A stretch of DNA of 7,803 bases. Origin: an uncultured Mucispirillum sp. Lineage in GTDB: Bacteria > Chrysiogenota > Deferribacteres > Deferribacterales > Mucispirillaceae. Within the stretch, counting starts at the first letter, position 1, and each line of letters opens with the position of its first letter. The notes below the pieces were generated by a model that did not search any database, had not been told where the DNA came from, and saw nothing but the letters and a program-made list of their open reading frames with translations. The stretch covers positions 1 to 7,803 of the forward strand of contig CAMEZN010000074.1 in NCBI GenBank assembly GCA_945947845.1, written 5' to 3'. Made by a program: the position numbers and the translations under genes. Positions 1 through 6,873 of the stretch are shown here, one piece after another.

Positions 1-621
1 GTAGAAGAAGTTGGAAAAATAAGTGCCTTAACAAAAGGCGATAAAAGTATGAAGCTGAAAGTTGAATGTTACAAAGTAACAGAAGGTCTTTTACTTGGTG
101 ATTCTGTTGCTGTTAATGGTGTATGCTTAACTGCTGTAAATTTTGGAAGTAATTTTTTTGAAGCAGATGTTAGTTATGAAACCATTGCAAAAACATCTCT
201 TAATTATATAAAATCTGGCAGTGTTGTTAATTTAGAAAGAGCATTAACTTTATCATCAAGGCTTGGTGGTCATATTGTGCAGGGTCATGTAGACTGCACT
301 GGGAAAATATTAAATATTACTAAATATGGAGATTCGTATAAGTTAGTTATAAGTTATCCTGAGTATCTTGATAGATATATTGTATCAAAATGTTCCGTTG
401 CAATAGATGGGATAAGTTTAACTGCTGCTGATGTCAAAAATAAAAGCTTTGAAGTGGCAGTTATTCCGCATACATTTGAAAATACTAATTTAAAATATAA
501 GAAAAATGGCGATATAGTTAATTTAGAATCAGATATTATTGCAAGATATGTTGAAAAAATGATTTATTTAGATGAAAAAGATGATAAATTAAAATCGTTA
601 ATATCAAGCTTTAAAAGGTAG
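1..621 (+). CDS. ribE: Riboflavin synthase, alpha subunit (5' end cut off)
   Basis: This enzyme converts two molecules of 6,7-dimethyl-8-ribityllumazine into riboflavin and a pyrimidinedione, the last step of cytosolic riboflavin synthesis. The frame is open from base 1, reading [10 protein letters not shown], which matches the family N-terminus MFTGIVEE; about five codons are therefore missing, and the ATG at 49 is internal. Both lumazine-binding repeats are visible. Repeat one carries VNGVCLTAV at visible residues 38-46 and [10 protein letters not shown] at 89-98; repeat two carries [15 protein letters not shown] at 131-145 and HTFENTN near 157. The 206 visible codons plus the missing start give the usual family length of about 210. 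The stop codon is 5 nt before ribBA, and the gene's last codons supply the ribBA ribosome binding site. Identification is based on family motifs and on the rib neighbours, and is secure. Confidence 0.96.
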   Translation, partial: VEEVGKISALTKGDKSMKLKVECYKVTEGLLLGDSVAVNGVCLTAVNFGSNFFEADVSYETIAKTSLNYIKSGSVVNLERALTLSSRLGGHIVQGHVDCTGKILNITKYGDSYKLVISYPEYLDRYIVSKCSVAIDGISLTAADVKNKSFEVAVIPHTFENTNLKYKKNGDIVNLESDIIARYVEKMIYLDEKDDKLKSLISSFKR

Positions 622-626
622 TAGAT

Positions 627-1835
627 ATGGATATGAATGTTCGTGCTGGTGTTGAAGAAGCAATCAATATAATAAAATCTGGCGGTATGATAATTTTAAC
701 TGATGATGAATCTCGTGAAAATGAAGGTGATTTAGTTTTTGCAGCTGATTTTGTAACACCAGAAAAAGTTAATTTTATGGCAACATATGGAAGAGGTCTT
801 ATATGTGTTGCTTTAAGTGGTGAAAAGTGTGATACTCTTGGTTTAGAGCAAATGTCTCCTAATAATTCATGCAGGTTTGGCACAGCTTTTACAGTTTCAG
901 TAGAAGCTAAACATGGAGTAACAACAGGTATTTCAGCATATGACAGGGCAAAAACAATAAAAGTGCTTGCAGACCCACTTTCAAAGAAAAGTGATTTAAT
1001 AAGACCGGGGCATATATTTCCTTTAAGAGCAAAAGATGGCGGAGTATTAGTTCGTCCGGGGCAGACAGAGGGTTCTGTTGATTTAGCCCGTCTTGCTGGT
1101 TTAAATCATGCTGGTGTGATATGTGAAATAATGAATGATGATGGAACAATGGCAAGAATGAATGATTTAGAAAAATTTGCCAGCACTCATTCATTAAAAA
1201 TATTGACTATTGCAGATTTAATAGAATATAGAAAAATAAATGATAATCTAATTGAAAAAGTTTCATCAGCTATTCTGCCAACAGAATATGGAACATTTAA
1301 AATAGAAGGATATATGAATAAAGCAGACGGCAAGGAAGCTGTTGCATTAATTAAAGGTGATATTGATGGCGGCAACCCGCCGCTTGTAAGAGTTCATTCT
1401 CAGTGTTTAACAGGTGATGGTTTTGCTTCTTTAAGGTGCGACTGCGGTAACCAGCTTCATACTGCTATGCAGATGATAGAGCATGAAGGCAGAGGAGTTA
1501 TTTTATATATGTTTCAGGAAGGCAGAGGTATAGGGCTTTTAAATAAAATTAAAGCTTATAAATTACAGGACGAAGGCTATGACACTGTTGAAGCTAATAT
1601 AAAGCTTGGGTTTTTAGATGATGAAAGAGATTATTCCTTCGGTGCACAGCTTTTAAGGAAACTTGGTGTCAGCAGAATGAGATTTATGTCAAATAACCCT
1701 AGGAAGTTTTCAGGGCTTGAACAATATGGTCTTGAAATAGTTGAGAGAGTGCCTATTCAGTGTGGTATAGGTGGTGAAAATATGAAATATATGAAGACTA
1801 AAAAAGATAAGTTAGGTCATATTTTAGATATATAA
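627..1835 (+). CDS. ribBA: Bifunctional DHBP synthase / GTP cyclohydrolase II (RibBA)
   Basis: The protein supplies both precursors of the riboflavin pathway: the RibB half makes 3,4-dihydroxy-2-butanone 4-phosphate from ribulose 5-phosphate, and the RibA half opens GTP to the diaminopyrimidine. At 402 residues it has the normal fused length. RibB spans about residues 5-203, with [11 protein letters not shown] at 25-35, [12 protein letters not shown] at 96-107, [10 protein letters not shown] at 126-135 and NDDGTMAR at 170-177. RibA spans about 213-400, with zinc cysteines C260, C271 and C273, [11 protein letters not shown] at 297-307, Y311 and DERD at 332-335. Two residues are unusual: Q146 stands where most RibB proteins have the metal-binding His of GHTEA, and F296 stands where most RibA proteins have Arg before QEGR. 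AAAAGG at 613-618, 8 nt upstream, supports the ATG at 627 over the one at 633. It lies between ribE and ribH. Confidence 0.96.
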   Translation: MDMNVRAGVEEAINIIKSGGMIILTDDESRENEGDLVFAADFVTPEKVNFMATYGRGLICVALSGEKCDTLGLEQMSPNNSCRFGTAFTVSVEAKHGVTTGISAYDRAKTIKVLADPLSKKSDLIRPGHIFPLRAKDGGVLVRPGQTEGSVDLARLAGLNHAGVICEIMNDDGTMARMNDLEKFASTHSLKILTIADLIEYRKINDNLIEKVSSAILPTEYGTFKIEGYMNKADGKEAVALIKGDIDGGNPPLVRVHSQCLTGDGFASLRCDCGNQLHTAMQMIEHEGRGVILYMFQEGRGIGLLNKIKAYKLQDEGYDTVEANIKLGFLDDERDYSFGAQLLRKLGVSRMRFMSNNPRKFSGLEQYGLEIVERVPIQCGIGGENMKYMKTKKDKLGHILDI

Positions 1836-1855
1836 AAAATTATTGAGAGGATAAA

Positions 1856-2317
1856 ATGAAAGTGTTTGAAGGAAATTTTGACGGAAAAGGTTTAAAAATT
1901 GCAATTGTGGCTTCAAGATTTAATGAATTTATTACTAAGGAATTAATAGGCGGAGCAGAAGATACATTACTTCGCCATAATGTTAATACTGATGATATAG
2001 ATTTATATAGAGTTCCAGGTGCTTTTGAGATACCATCTGTATGTAATAAGATTGCTAAAAGTGGCAAATATGATGCTGTTATTACATTAGGTGCTGTAAT
2101 AAGAGGTTCTACTCCACATTTTGATTATGTTGCAGCAGAAGTTTCAAAAGGTGTTGCAGCAGTTTCTATGCAGTATAATATTCCAGTAATTTTTGGTGTT
2201 TTAACAACAGATACAATTGAACAGGCTGTTGAAAGAGCAGGAACAAAAGCAGGTAATAAAGGAAGCGATGCTGCAATGGCTGCATTAGAAATGATAAACC
2301 TTTATAAAGGCATATAA
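1856..2317 (+). CDS. ribH: 6,7-dimethyl-8-ribityllumazine synthase
   Basis: RibH condenses the RibA-derived ribitylamino pyrimidine with DHBP from RibB to form lumazine, the substrate of riboflavin synthase; family members assemble as pentamers or 60-subunit capsids. The 153-residue length is typical. Diagnostic motifs are ASRFNEFIT at residues 19-27, PGAFEIP at 54-60, [14 protein letters not shown] at 79-92 with the catalytic His at 88, and [20 protein letters not shown] at 114-133. GAGAGG at 1845-1850 lies 5 nt before the ATG, a good ribosome binding site, and the gap from ribBA is 20 nt. It completes the visible ribE-ribBA-ribH block. No truncation or unusual residue was noticed. Confidence 0.97.
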   Translation: MKVFEGNFDGKGLKIAIVASRFNEFITKELIGGAEDTLLRHNVNTDDIDLYRVPGAFEIPSVCNKIAKSGKYDAVITLGAVIRGSTPHFDYVAAEVSKGVAAVSMQYNIPVIFGVLTTDTIEQAVERAGTKAGNKGSDAAMAALEMINLYKGI

Positions 2318-2322
2318 TTATA

Positions 2323-2757
2323 ATGAAACGGAAAAGAACACAAGGGCGGGATTACGCCATACAAATGCTTTATAGTGCTACTTTGGCAGAAAATTCTATT
2401 AGTGAAACAAAATCATCATTTAGGCTTGAATATGCAGATGAGTCAGATGATGTATTAGATTTTGCTGATAAACTCTTTGAAACAGCATATAAAAATAAAG
2501 AGAAAGATGAAGCTATTATTGCTGAGCTAATAAATAAAAACTGGACAATTGATAGAATTGGTGCCATAGAAAGATGTATATTAAGGCTTGGTATATCAGA
2601 GCTTTTTGAAGGTGATGCTCCATATTATGCTGTTATTGATGATTATGTTACATTAGCAAAAAATTATGGTGATGAAAAATCTGCATCATTTGTAAATGGA
2701 ATTTTAGAAAATGTAAAAAATAAATTTTCCATAGAGTTGGATAATGGAAGCAAATAA
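2323..2757 (+). CDS. nusB: Transcription antitermination factor NusB
   Basis: NusB binds boxA RNA together with ribosomal protein S10 (NusE) and promotes antitermination, chiefly of rRNA operons. The 144-residue all-helical protein shows the family N-terminus (RDYAIQMLYS at residues 9-18), the central pattern ending IERCILRLGISELFE at about 81-95, and the C-terminal FVNGILENVKNKF at about 124-136. It starts 5 nt after ribH; the only Shine-Dalgarno-like sequence, AAAGG at 2306-2310, is 12 nt upstream, so translation may depend on ribosomes finishing ribH. The ribH-nusB order is very common in bacteria and supports both calls. The following gene begins inside the nusB 3' end, overlapping 14 nt in another frame. 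Confidence 0.95.
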   Translation: MKRKRTQGRDYAIQMLYSATLAENSISETKSSFRLEYADESDDVLDFADKLFETAYKNKEKDEAIIAELINKNWTIDRIGAIERCILRLGISELFEGDAPYYAVIDDYVTLAKNYGDEKSASFVNGILENVKNKFSIELDNGSK

Positions 2758-3136
2758 AGAAAAACTTATTATTGATTTTGGTCAGGTGGAATACAGCCCT
2801 GCAATAATTGATTATGATTTTATTAATAACCGTCCCCGAGGTGGTTCCAGCAGAATAGATTTTTTTTCTCATGGTGCTGTATCTTCTTCTTTGGAAGGGT
2901 TAAAGTTTGATACAAAAATATACTTAAAAAAAGATAACATCTTTTTTGAAAAAGGCATATTTTTGCTTGATTTTCATGAAGTGCAGAAAAACCCAGATAT
3001 TTTTTTAGAGATGGTAAAAGATTTAAAACTGGAAAGAATATATCTTGAAAACTCAATACATTTTAGTATAGAAAAGATTGCTTCTAAACTTGAAAATGTT
3101 GATATTATTTTAATGAATTTTGGGTGTATAGAGTAG
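2744..3136 (+). CDS. Unrecognised 130-residue protein between nusB and a DUF4911-like gene
   Basis: I do not recognise a family. The frame encodes 130 residues starting MEANKEKLIIDFGQ, the only ATG near the 5' end; GAG at 2734-2736 is a weak ribosome binding site, and the 14-nt overlap with nusB implies translational coupling. There is no signal peptide, membrane segment, cysteine cluster or repeat. The first 60 residues include a Gly/Ser/Arg-rich patch (RPRGGSSR at 30-37) and SHGAVSSS at 42-49. The second half alternates predicted strands and helices: FLLDFHE, NPDIFLEMVKDL, RIYLEN, FSIEKIASKL, VDIILMNFG, suggesting a small alpha/beta fold. Position in a tight run, consistent composition and the overlapping start of the next gene argue that it is real. 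A role linked to RNA metabolism is only a guess from neighbours. Confidence 0.8.
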   Translation: MEANKEKLIIDFGQVEYSPAIIDYDFINNRPRGGSSRIDFFSHGAVSSSLEGLKFDTKIYLKKDNIFFEKGIFLLDFHEVQKNPDIFLEMVKDLKLERIYLENSIHFSIEKIASKLENVDIILMNFGCIE

Positions 3137-3414
3137 TGGATAATGAATTTTATACAATAAGAATACGTTTTTCATGTAATAAAGAGGATATTATTATTGT
3201 TAATTCCATATTAGATTCTTATGGTGGTTTGGGCTTAATACGCACTATTGATAAAGATAACTGTAATTGTGCTATTTTTACAACTAATTCTATGTATAAA
3301 ACTACATTAGAAGTAATGCAGGCATTACAGCGGGAAGGTTTATCAATTACTGATATTATTGTAGATAAATCTGAAAATGTAGATGAATTTGCACTGCAAG
3401 GCAGGGAGAATTAA
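3136..3414 (+). CDS. Small DUF4911-like protein
   Basis: A protein of 92 residues if it begins at the GTG at 3136. That codon shares its G with the TAG of the preceding gene (TAGTG), a classic coupled stop-start. An in-frame GTG at 3124 would add four residues but has no ribosome binding site and overlaps the previous gene by 13 nt. The pattern FYTIRIRFSCNKEDIIIVNSILDSYGGLGLIRTID, followed by strand, helix and QREGLS, resembles DUF4911, a family of short proteins of unknown function in which a strand-helix unit ends in a GL.(V/L)RT.D motif. The assignment is from memory of that pattern, so the family is moderately sure and the function unknown. A ferredoxin-like or ACT-like small fold is plausible. 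The next gene's ATG follows the stop codon directly. Confidence 0.8.
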   Translation: MDNEFYTIRIRFSCNKEDIIIVNSILDSYGGLGLIRTIDKDNCNCAIFTTNSMYKTTLEVMQALQREGLSITDIIVDKSENVDEFALQGREN

Positions 3415-4350
3415 ATGGATTTAGGCATAACAAAAAAATATATGATTTTTAATCTTATTACAAATACAACAAAAGATAATAGACCATTTATCCGCATGAC
3501 ATTAACAGATACAGAAGGCGGTAGTATGAATGCTATTATGTTTGACAGCAACAAGCTTTCATTTGAACCTGCACGAGGTCAGATAGTTGAAGTAACAGGA
3601 GCATTACAGCAGTATAATGGTGTAACTCAATTAAAAGTAAGTGATATGTCTTTATTAGAGGGTGAAGGTACTAATGAATTTCTTCCAAAATCAGATAAAG
3701 ATGCAAAAGCTATGGAAGAAGAATTAAAAGCAGTATTACATAAACATATAAAAAGTTCATATTTTAAAAGTCTTTGTGAAACATTTTATAATGATAGTAA
3801 AATATATCCGCTTTTTACAAAATGTTCTGCTGCAAAAAGTGTCCACCATGCTTATATTCATGGTTTATTAGAGCATACTTTATCTATGGTAAAATTATCT
3901 GCTTTAATATGTGATTTTTATGGTAAAGAAACAGTAAATAAAGAGCTTACTATCATGGGAGCATTATTTCATGATATTGGTAAAGTGCAGGAAATAGATA
4001 TTGATAATTCATTTGAGTATACAGATGAAGGCAAACTTTTAGGTCATTTACTGATTGGTATTAATATTGTGGATAAATATATTGAAAGTATACCTGATTT
4101 TCCAAAAAAAGCTCGTGATTTATTAATTCATCTAATAGCCAGTCATCATGGTTTATTAGAATATGGTTCTCCAAAACGGCCTAAAACAAAGGAAGCATTT
4201 ATTTTGCATTATGTTGATAATATAGATGCTCGTATTAATTCCTTTAATATGGCATTTGAAAGAGAAAATGTGGAAGAAGGCGGCTGGAGCCAGTATGATA
4301 GGATTTTAGAGCGTCAGTTTTATAATCATGGCTTGATACCTGAGGAATAA
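3415..4350 (+). CDS. yhaM: YhaM-family 3'-5' exoribonuclease (OB-fold plus HD domain)
   Basis: Members of this family are cytosolic 3'-to-5' exonucleases that trim RNA (and single-stranded DNA in Bacillus subtilis YhaM). The 311-residue length is close to the 314 of B. subtilis YhaM. An OB-fold nucleic-acid-binding domain covers about residues 15-85 (RPFIRMTLTDTEGG, then GQIVEVTGALQQYNGVTQLKV). The HD metal-dependent domain covers about 140-280, with HHAYIHGLLEHTLSM at 144-158, FHDIGK at 185-190 (H186-D187), H211, ASHHG at 242-246 and HYVDNIDA at 265-272. All expected metal ligands appear present. The ATG abuts the preceding stop, and GGGAG at 3404-3408, 6 nt upstream, is a good ribosome binding site. 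Its neighbour is a YmdB-type phosphodiesterase, another family tied to RNA turnover. The family is sure; the exact substrate is inferred. Confidence 0.9.
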   Translation: MDLGITKKYMIFNLITNTTKDNRPFIRMTLTDTEGGSMNAIMFDSNKLSFEPARGQIVEVTGALQQYNGVTQLKVSDMSLLEGEGTNEFLPKSDKDAKAMEEELKAVLHKHIKSSYFKSLCETFYNDSKIYPLFTKCSAAKSVHHAYIHGLLEHTLSMVKLSALICDFYGKETVNKELTIMGALFHDIGKVQEIDIDNSFEYTDEGKLLGHLLIGINIVDKYIESIPDFPKKARDLLIHLIASHHGLLEYGSPKRPKTKEAFILHYVDNIDARINSFNMAFERENVEEGGWSQYDRILERQFYNHGLIPEE

Positions 4351-4357
4351 AATTTAT

Positions 4358-5134
4358 ATGAAGCTGCTTTTCATTGGAGATATTGTAGGCAGAAGCGGTA
4401 GAAAAGCTGTAATGTATCATTTATCTCATAATCAGTATGATTTTGTTATTGGTAATGTAGAAAATTCTGCTGCTGGTTTTGGTATAACTGATAAAGTTTA
4501 CCATGAATTAAAAGCTGCTGGAATAAATGCTATGACAGCTGGCAATCATACTTGGGATAAAAAAGAAACTCTTTCATTAATAGATAATTGGGATTTATTT
4601 ATAAGACCTGCAAACTTATCAGATAAACTTCCCGGAGCAGGTTATAAAATTTTTGATATATTAAATAAAAAAATATGTGTAATAAATTTAATTGGAAGAG
4701 TATTTTTAAATACTAGTAACTGTCCTTTTGAAGCATTTAATAAAATATATGAAATAATACCTGAAAATTCATTTATTTTAGTTGATTTTCATGGAGAAGC
4801 AACTAGTGAAAAACAGGCATTTGGTTATTTTGCAAAAGGCAGAGCGAATGTTATATGCGGCACACATACACATGTGCAGACAAATGACTTAAAAATGATT
4901 GATAATAACACTCTTTATATAACAGATGCTGGAATGTGTGGTGCTGAATATTCAGTATTAGGTATGGAAACAGAAAGTGTTATTGAAAGGTTTGTAACAC
5001 AAATTCCACACCGGTTTACAGTAGAAACAAAAGGAAATGTATTGTTTAATGGTTTTTCCTTTACAATAGATGATGATAATATTATAAGAGATTATAAATT
5101 AATAAACGAAGTATATTCAGAAGCAGAAATATAG
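4358..5134 (+). CDS. ymdB: YmdB-family metallophosphoesterase (2',3'-cAMP phosphodiesterase type)
   Basis: This belongs to the TIGR00282-type calcineurin-like phosphoesterases typified by B. subtilis YmdB, which hydrolyses 2',3'-cyclic nucleotides and influences RNA levels and developmental decisions there. The 258 residues carry the complete dimetal site: GDIVG with D8, NVENSAAG with E36, AGNHTWDKKE with N63 and H64, VDFHGEATSEK with H145, and GTHTHVQT with H170 and H172. RPANLS at 83-88 and the C-terminal beta region (TDAGMCG, then RFTVE) are also typical. TGAGGAA at 4341-4347, inside the end of yhaM, is a good ribosome binding site 10 nt from the ATG; the gap is 7 nt. In Firmicutes ymdB usually follows the RNase Y gene, whereas here it follows yhaM. 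This is not the unrelated E. coli macrodomain protein also called YmdB. Confidence 0.92.
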   Translation: MKLLFIGDIVGRSGRKAVMYHLSHNQYDFVIGNVENSAAGFGITDKVYHELKAAGINAMTAGNHTWDKKETLSLIDNWDLFIRPANLSDKLPGAGYKIFDILNKKICVINLIGRVFLNTSNCPFEAFNKIYEIIPENSFILVDFHGEATSEKQAFGYFAKGRANVICGTHTHVQTNDLKMIDNNTLYITDAGMCGAEYSVLGMETESVIERFVTQIPHRFTVETKGNVLFNGFSFTIDDDNIIRDYKLINEVYSEAEI

Positions 5135-5151
5135 GAATTGTTGGGGTTAAT

Positions 5152-5583
5152 ATGAATATTGTAGTAGTATCCGACCATGCAGGTTTTACACTAAAAGAAG
5201 ATGTAAAATCATTTTTAGAAACAGAAGGTTATAATGTAATTGATTGCGGCACTTATTCAAAAGAATCATGCGATTATCCAGATTATGCAAATACAGCTGC
5301 ACTTACTATATTAGAAGGCAAGGCTGAACGCGGCATTTTTATATGTGGCACAGGCATAGGTATTTCTATTGCAGCAAACAGACATAAAGGTATAAGAGCT
5401 GCTTTATGTTCAGATATATATAGTGCAAGGTTAAGCCGCCAGCATAACAATGCAAATGTTTTAGCAATGGGAGCAAATATTGTGGCTTTACCTTTGGCAA
5501 AAGAAATGATAAAAGAATGGTTAAAAGAAGAATTTGAAGGCGGCAGACATGAACGCCGCATATGCAAATTAGATATAGATTAG
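5152..5583 (+). CDS. rpiB: Ribose 5-phosphate isomerase B
   Basis: RpiB interconverts ribose 5-phosphate and ribulose 5-phosphate in the non-oxidative pentose phosphate pathway. Ribulose 5-phosphate is also the RibB substrate, giving a metabolic link to the upstream riboflavin genes. The 143 residues are typical. SDHAG at 7-11, DYPDYA at 41-46, the catalytic cysteine C65 in CGTGIGISIAANR, the phosphate-binding SRQHNNANVLAMG at 95-107 and GGRHERRI at 130-137 all match the RpiB/LacAB family. Because the active-site Cys and the RHERR tail are present, RpiB is preferred over galactose 6-phosphate isomerase. The ribosome binding site is weak (GGGG at 5143-5146). rpiB directly before glyA is a recurrent arrangement in several bacterial groups. 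Confidence 0.94.
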   Translation: MNIVVVSDHAGFTLKEDVKSFLETEGYNVIDCGTYSKESCDYPDYANTAALTILEGKAERGIFICGTGIGISIAANRHKGIRAALCSDIYSARLSRQHNNANVLAMGANIVALPLAKEMIKEWLKEEFEGGRHERRICKLDID

Positions 5584-5589
5584 TATAAT
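5584..5589 (+). promoter_or_regulatory. Possible -10 element of a glyA promoter
   Basis: A perfect TATAAT begins directly after the rpiB stop codon, in the longest gap of the window (32 nt). The best-spaced -35 candidate, TATGCA at 5561-5566, 17 bp upstream inside rpiB, matches the TTGACA consensus at only three positions, so any sigma-70 promoter would be weak or activator-dependent. TATAAT is common by chance in DNA this AT-rich. It is listed because it coincides with the widest gap, the strongest ribosome binding site and the most codon-biased gene. Confidence 0.3.
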
Positions 5590-5599
5590 TTTTCGCTTT

Positions 5600-5605
5600 A
5601 AGGAG
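5600..5605 (+). promoter_or_regulatory. Ribosome binding site that decides the glyA start
   Basis: AAGGAG is the closest match to the Shine-Dalgarno consensus in the window. It lies 10 nt before the ATG at 5616 but only 1 nt before the in-frame TTG at 5607, so the ATG is the true start and the three extra residues of the TTG reading are rejected. Confidence 0.85.
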
Positions 5606-5615
5606 TTTGAAAACC

Positions 5616-6872
5616 ATGAGTCTTTACGAACATGTAAAACAATTTGACCCAGAAATCTATGATGCCTTAATGAAAGAGGCAAACCGTCAAGAAGAACACA
5701 TTGAGCTTATAGCAAGTGAAAACTTCGTAAGCCCTGCTGTTTTAGAAGCAGTTGGTTCTGTATTAACTAACAAATATGCAGAAGGTTACCCTGCAAAACG
5801 TTACTATGGCGGTTGTGAATTTGTTGATATAGCAGGGCAGCTTGCTATTGACAGAGCAAAAAAACTTTTTGGTGCAGAATATGTTAATGTGCAGCCACAT
5901 TCAGGCAGTCAGGCAAACTTTGGTGCATATTTTTCTGTATTACAAAGCGGCGATACTATTTTAGGTATGAATTTATCTCACGGCGGCCATTTAACTCATG
6001 GTAGTCCTGTAAACTTCTCTGGTAAATTCTTTAATGTTATACCTTATGGTGTTACAAAAGATACTGAAACAATAGATTATGATGAAGTAGAAAAATTAGC
6101 AGTTGAAAATAAACCAAAATTAATAATAGCAGGTGCAAGTGCATATCCAAGAGCTATTGATTTTGCTCAGTTTAGAAAAATTGCTGATAAAGTAGGGGCA
6201 GTATTAATGGTGGATATGGCTCATATTGCTGGTCTTGTTGCAGCAGGAGTTCATGAAAACCCAGTGCCTTATGCAGATATTGTAACAACTACTACACATA
6301 AAACATTAAGAGGTCCTAGAGGCGGTATGATACTTGCGAAAGCTCAGTATGAAAAAGCTATAAATTCACAGGTATTTCCGGGTATGCAGGGTGGTCCATT
6401 AATGCATGTAATTGCTGGTAAGGCTGTTGCATTTAAAGAAGCTTTAAGTGATGAGTTTAAAGCATATCAAACTCAAATAGTAAAAAATGCTAAACAACTT
6501 GCTGAAACAATTAAAAGCAGAGGTTTTCGTATAGTTTCAGGCGGCACAGATAACCATCTTGTATTAATAGATGTTCAATCTAAGGGGTTAACTGGTAAAG
6601 ATTGTCAGATAGCTCTTGATAAAGCAAATATTACTACTAATAAAAATACTATTCCATTTGAAACATTATCTCCATTTGTAACAAGCGGTATCCGTATTGG
6701 TGCACCAGCTGTTACTACAAGAGGTATGAAAGAAAAAGAAATGGAATTAATAGGCAATTATATTGCTGATGTATTTGAAAATATAAATGATGATAATAAA
6801 ATAGCAGAAGTAAAAAGTAAAGTAAAAGAGCTTTGTGCTTCATTCCCTTTATATAAAGGAAGGTTATACTAA
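5616..6872 (+). CDS. glyA: Serine hydroxymethyltransferase
   Basis: GlyA is the PLP enzyme that converts serine and tetrahydrofolate into glycine and 5,10-methylene-tetrahydrofolate, the main one-carbon source. From the ATG at 5616 it has 418 residues, about the length of the E. coli enzyme. The N-terminal block [32 protein letters not shown], the cofactor-contacting [22 protein letters not shown] and [14 protein letters not shown] are all intact; the Schiff-base lysine falls at residue 229, the same number as in E. coli. Codons lean toward forms typical of strongly expressed genes (AAC, TTC, CGT, TAC), most clearly in the first third. It is preceded by the best ribosome binding site here and a possible promoter. 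Its product feeds thymidylate synthesis together with the dCMP deaminase encoded 1 nt downstream. Confidence 0.97.
   Translation: MSLYEHVKQFDPEIYDALMKEANRQEEHIELIASENFVSPAVLEAVGSVLTNKYAEGYPAKRYYGGCEFVDIAGQLAIDRAKKLFGAEYVNVQPHSGSQANFGAYFSVLQSGDTILGMNLSHGGHLTHGSPVNFSGKFFNVIPYGVTKDTETIDYDEVEKLAVENKPKLIIAGASAYPRAIDFAQFRKIADKVGAVLMVDMAHIAGLVAAGVHENPVPYADIVTTTTHKTLRGPRGGMILAKAQYEKAINSQVFPGMQGGPLMHVIAGKAVAFKEALSDEFKAYQTQIVKNAKQLAETIKSRGFRIVSGGTDNHLVLIDVQSKGLTGKDCQIALDKANITTNKNTIPFETLSPFVTSGIRIGAPAVTTRGMKEKEMELIGNYIADVFENINDDNKIAEVKSKVKELCASFPLYKGRLY
6846..6859 (+). repeat. Perfect palindrome masking the dCMP deaminase ribosome binding site
   Basis: CCTTTATATAAAGG is its own reverse complement and lies in the last codons of glyA. 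In RNA it can fold as CCTTT-ATAT-AAAGG, or, with one bulged C, extend to TTCC (6843-6846) pairing with GGAA (6858-6861). Either fold buries much of the AAAGGAAGG ribosome binding site at 6855-6863. Ribosomes finishing glyA would open it. The underlying peptide FPLYKG may itself be conserved, so coding constraint could explain part of it. Confidence 0.55.
6855..6863 (+). promoter_or_regulatory. Ribosome binding site that decides the dCMP deaminase start
   Basis: AAAGGAAGG ends 10 nt before the ATG at 6874. An in-frame GTG at 6835 would start translation upstream of this site and inside glyA, adding 13 residues (starting [10 protein letters not shown]) unlike the family N-terminus, so the ATG is preferred. 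Confidence 0.8.
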
Positions 6873-6873
6873 T

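Noticed and set aside
1..60. FMN riboswitch upstream of the riboflavin genes
   Set aside because: The window begins inside the ribE coding sequence, so no leader is visible; any riboswitch would be upstream of the window.
611..1375. Open frames on the minus strand opposite ribBA (611-883, 907-1194, 1187-1375)
   Set aside because: They lie fully opposite or overlap a well-conserved gene, show no family motifs, and have low-complexity compositions typical of antisense shadows.
1369..1383. GC-rich hairpin GCGGC-AACCC-GCCGC at the start of the RibA domain
   Set aside because: Only 5 bp, with no U-tract, and it encodes the normal [11 protein letters not shown] region; coding constraint is enough to explain it.
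2313..2324. Two tandem TATAAT hexamers at the ribH-nusB junction, resembling a promoter
   Set aside because: They overlap the ribH stop and the nusB start codon, leaving almost no room for a leader, and such hexamers are frequent by chance in this AT-rich DNA.
2828..2846. GC-rich imperfect hairpin (AACC paired with GGTT plus wobble pairs) in the unknown 130-residue gene
   Set aside because: The stem depends on two G-T wobbles and has no recognisable regulatory context; recorded only as a local composition oddity coding for RPRGG.
2823..3056. Minus-strand frame opposite the unknown 130-residue gene, considered as an alternative real gene
   Set aside because: The + strand frame fits the operon, has a coupled start and stop and a balanced alpha/beta composition; the minus frame has neither a ribosome binding site nor a neighbour on its strand.
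5540..5559. GCGGC and GCCGC arms near the end of rpiB, a possible terminator before glyA
   Set aside because: A 5-bp stem with a 10-nt loop and no T-run; the arms encode the conserved RpiB motif GGRHERR.
5283..5617. Minus-strand frames opposite rpiB (5283-5567 and 5366-5617)
   Set aside because: They are antisense shadows of a clearly conserved rpiB gene and show no recognisable motif.
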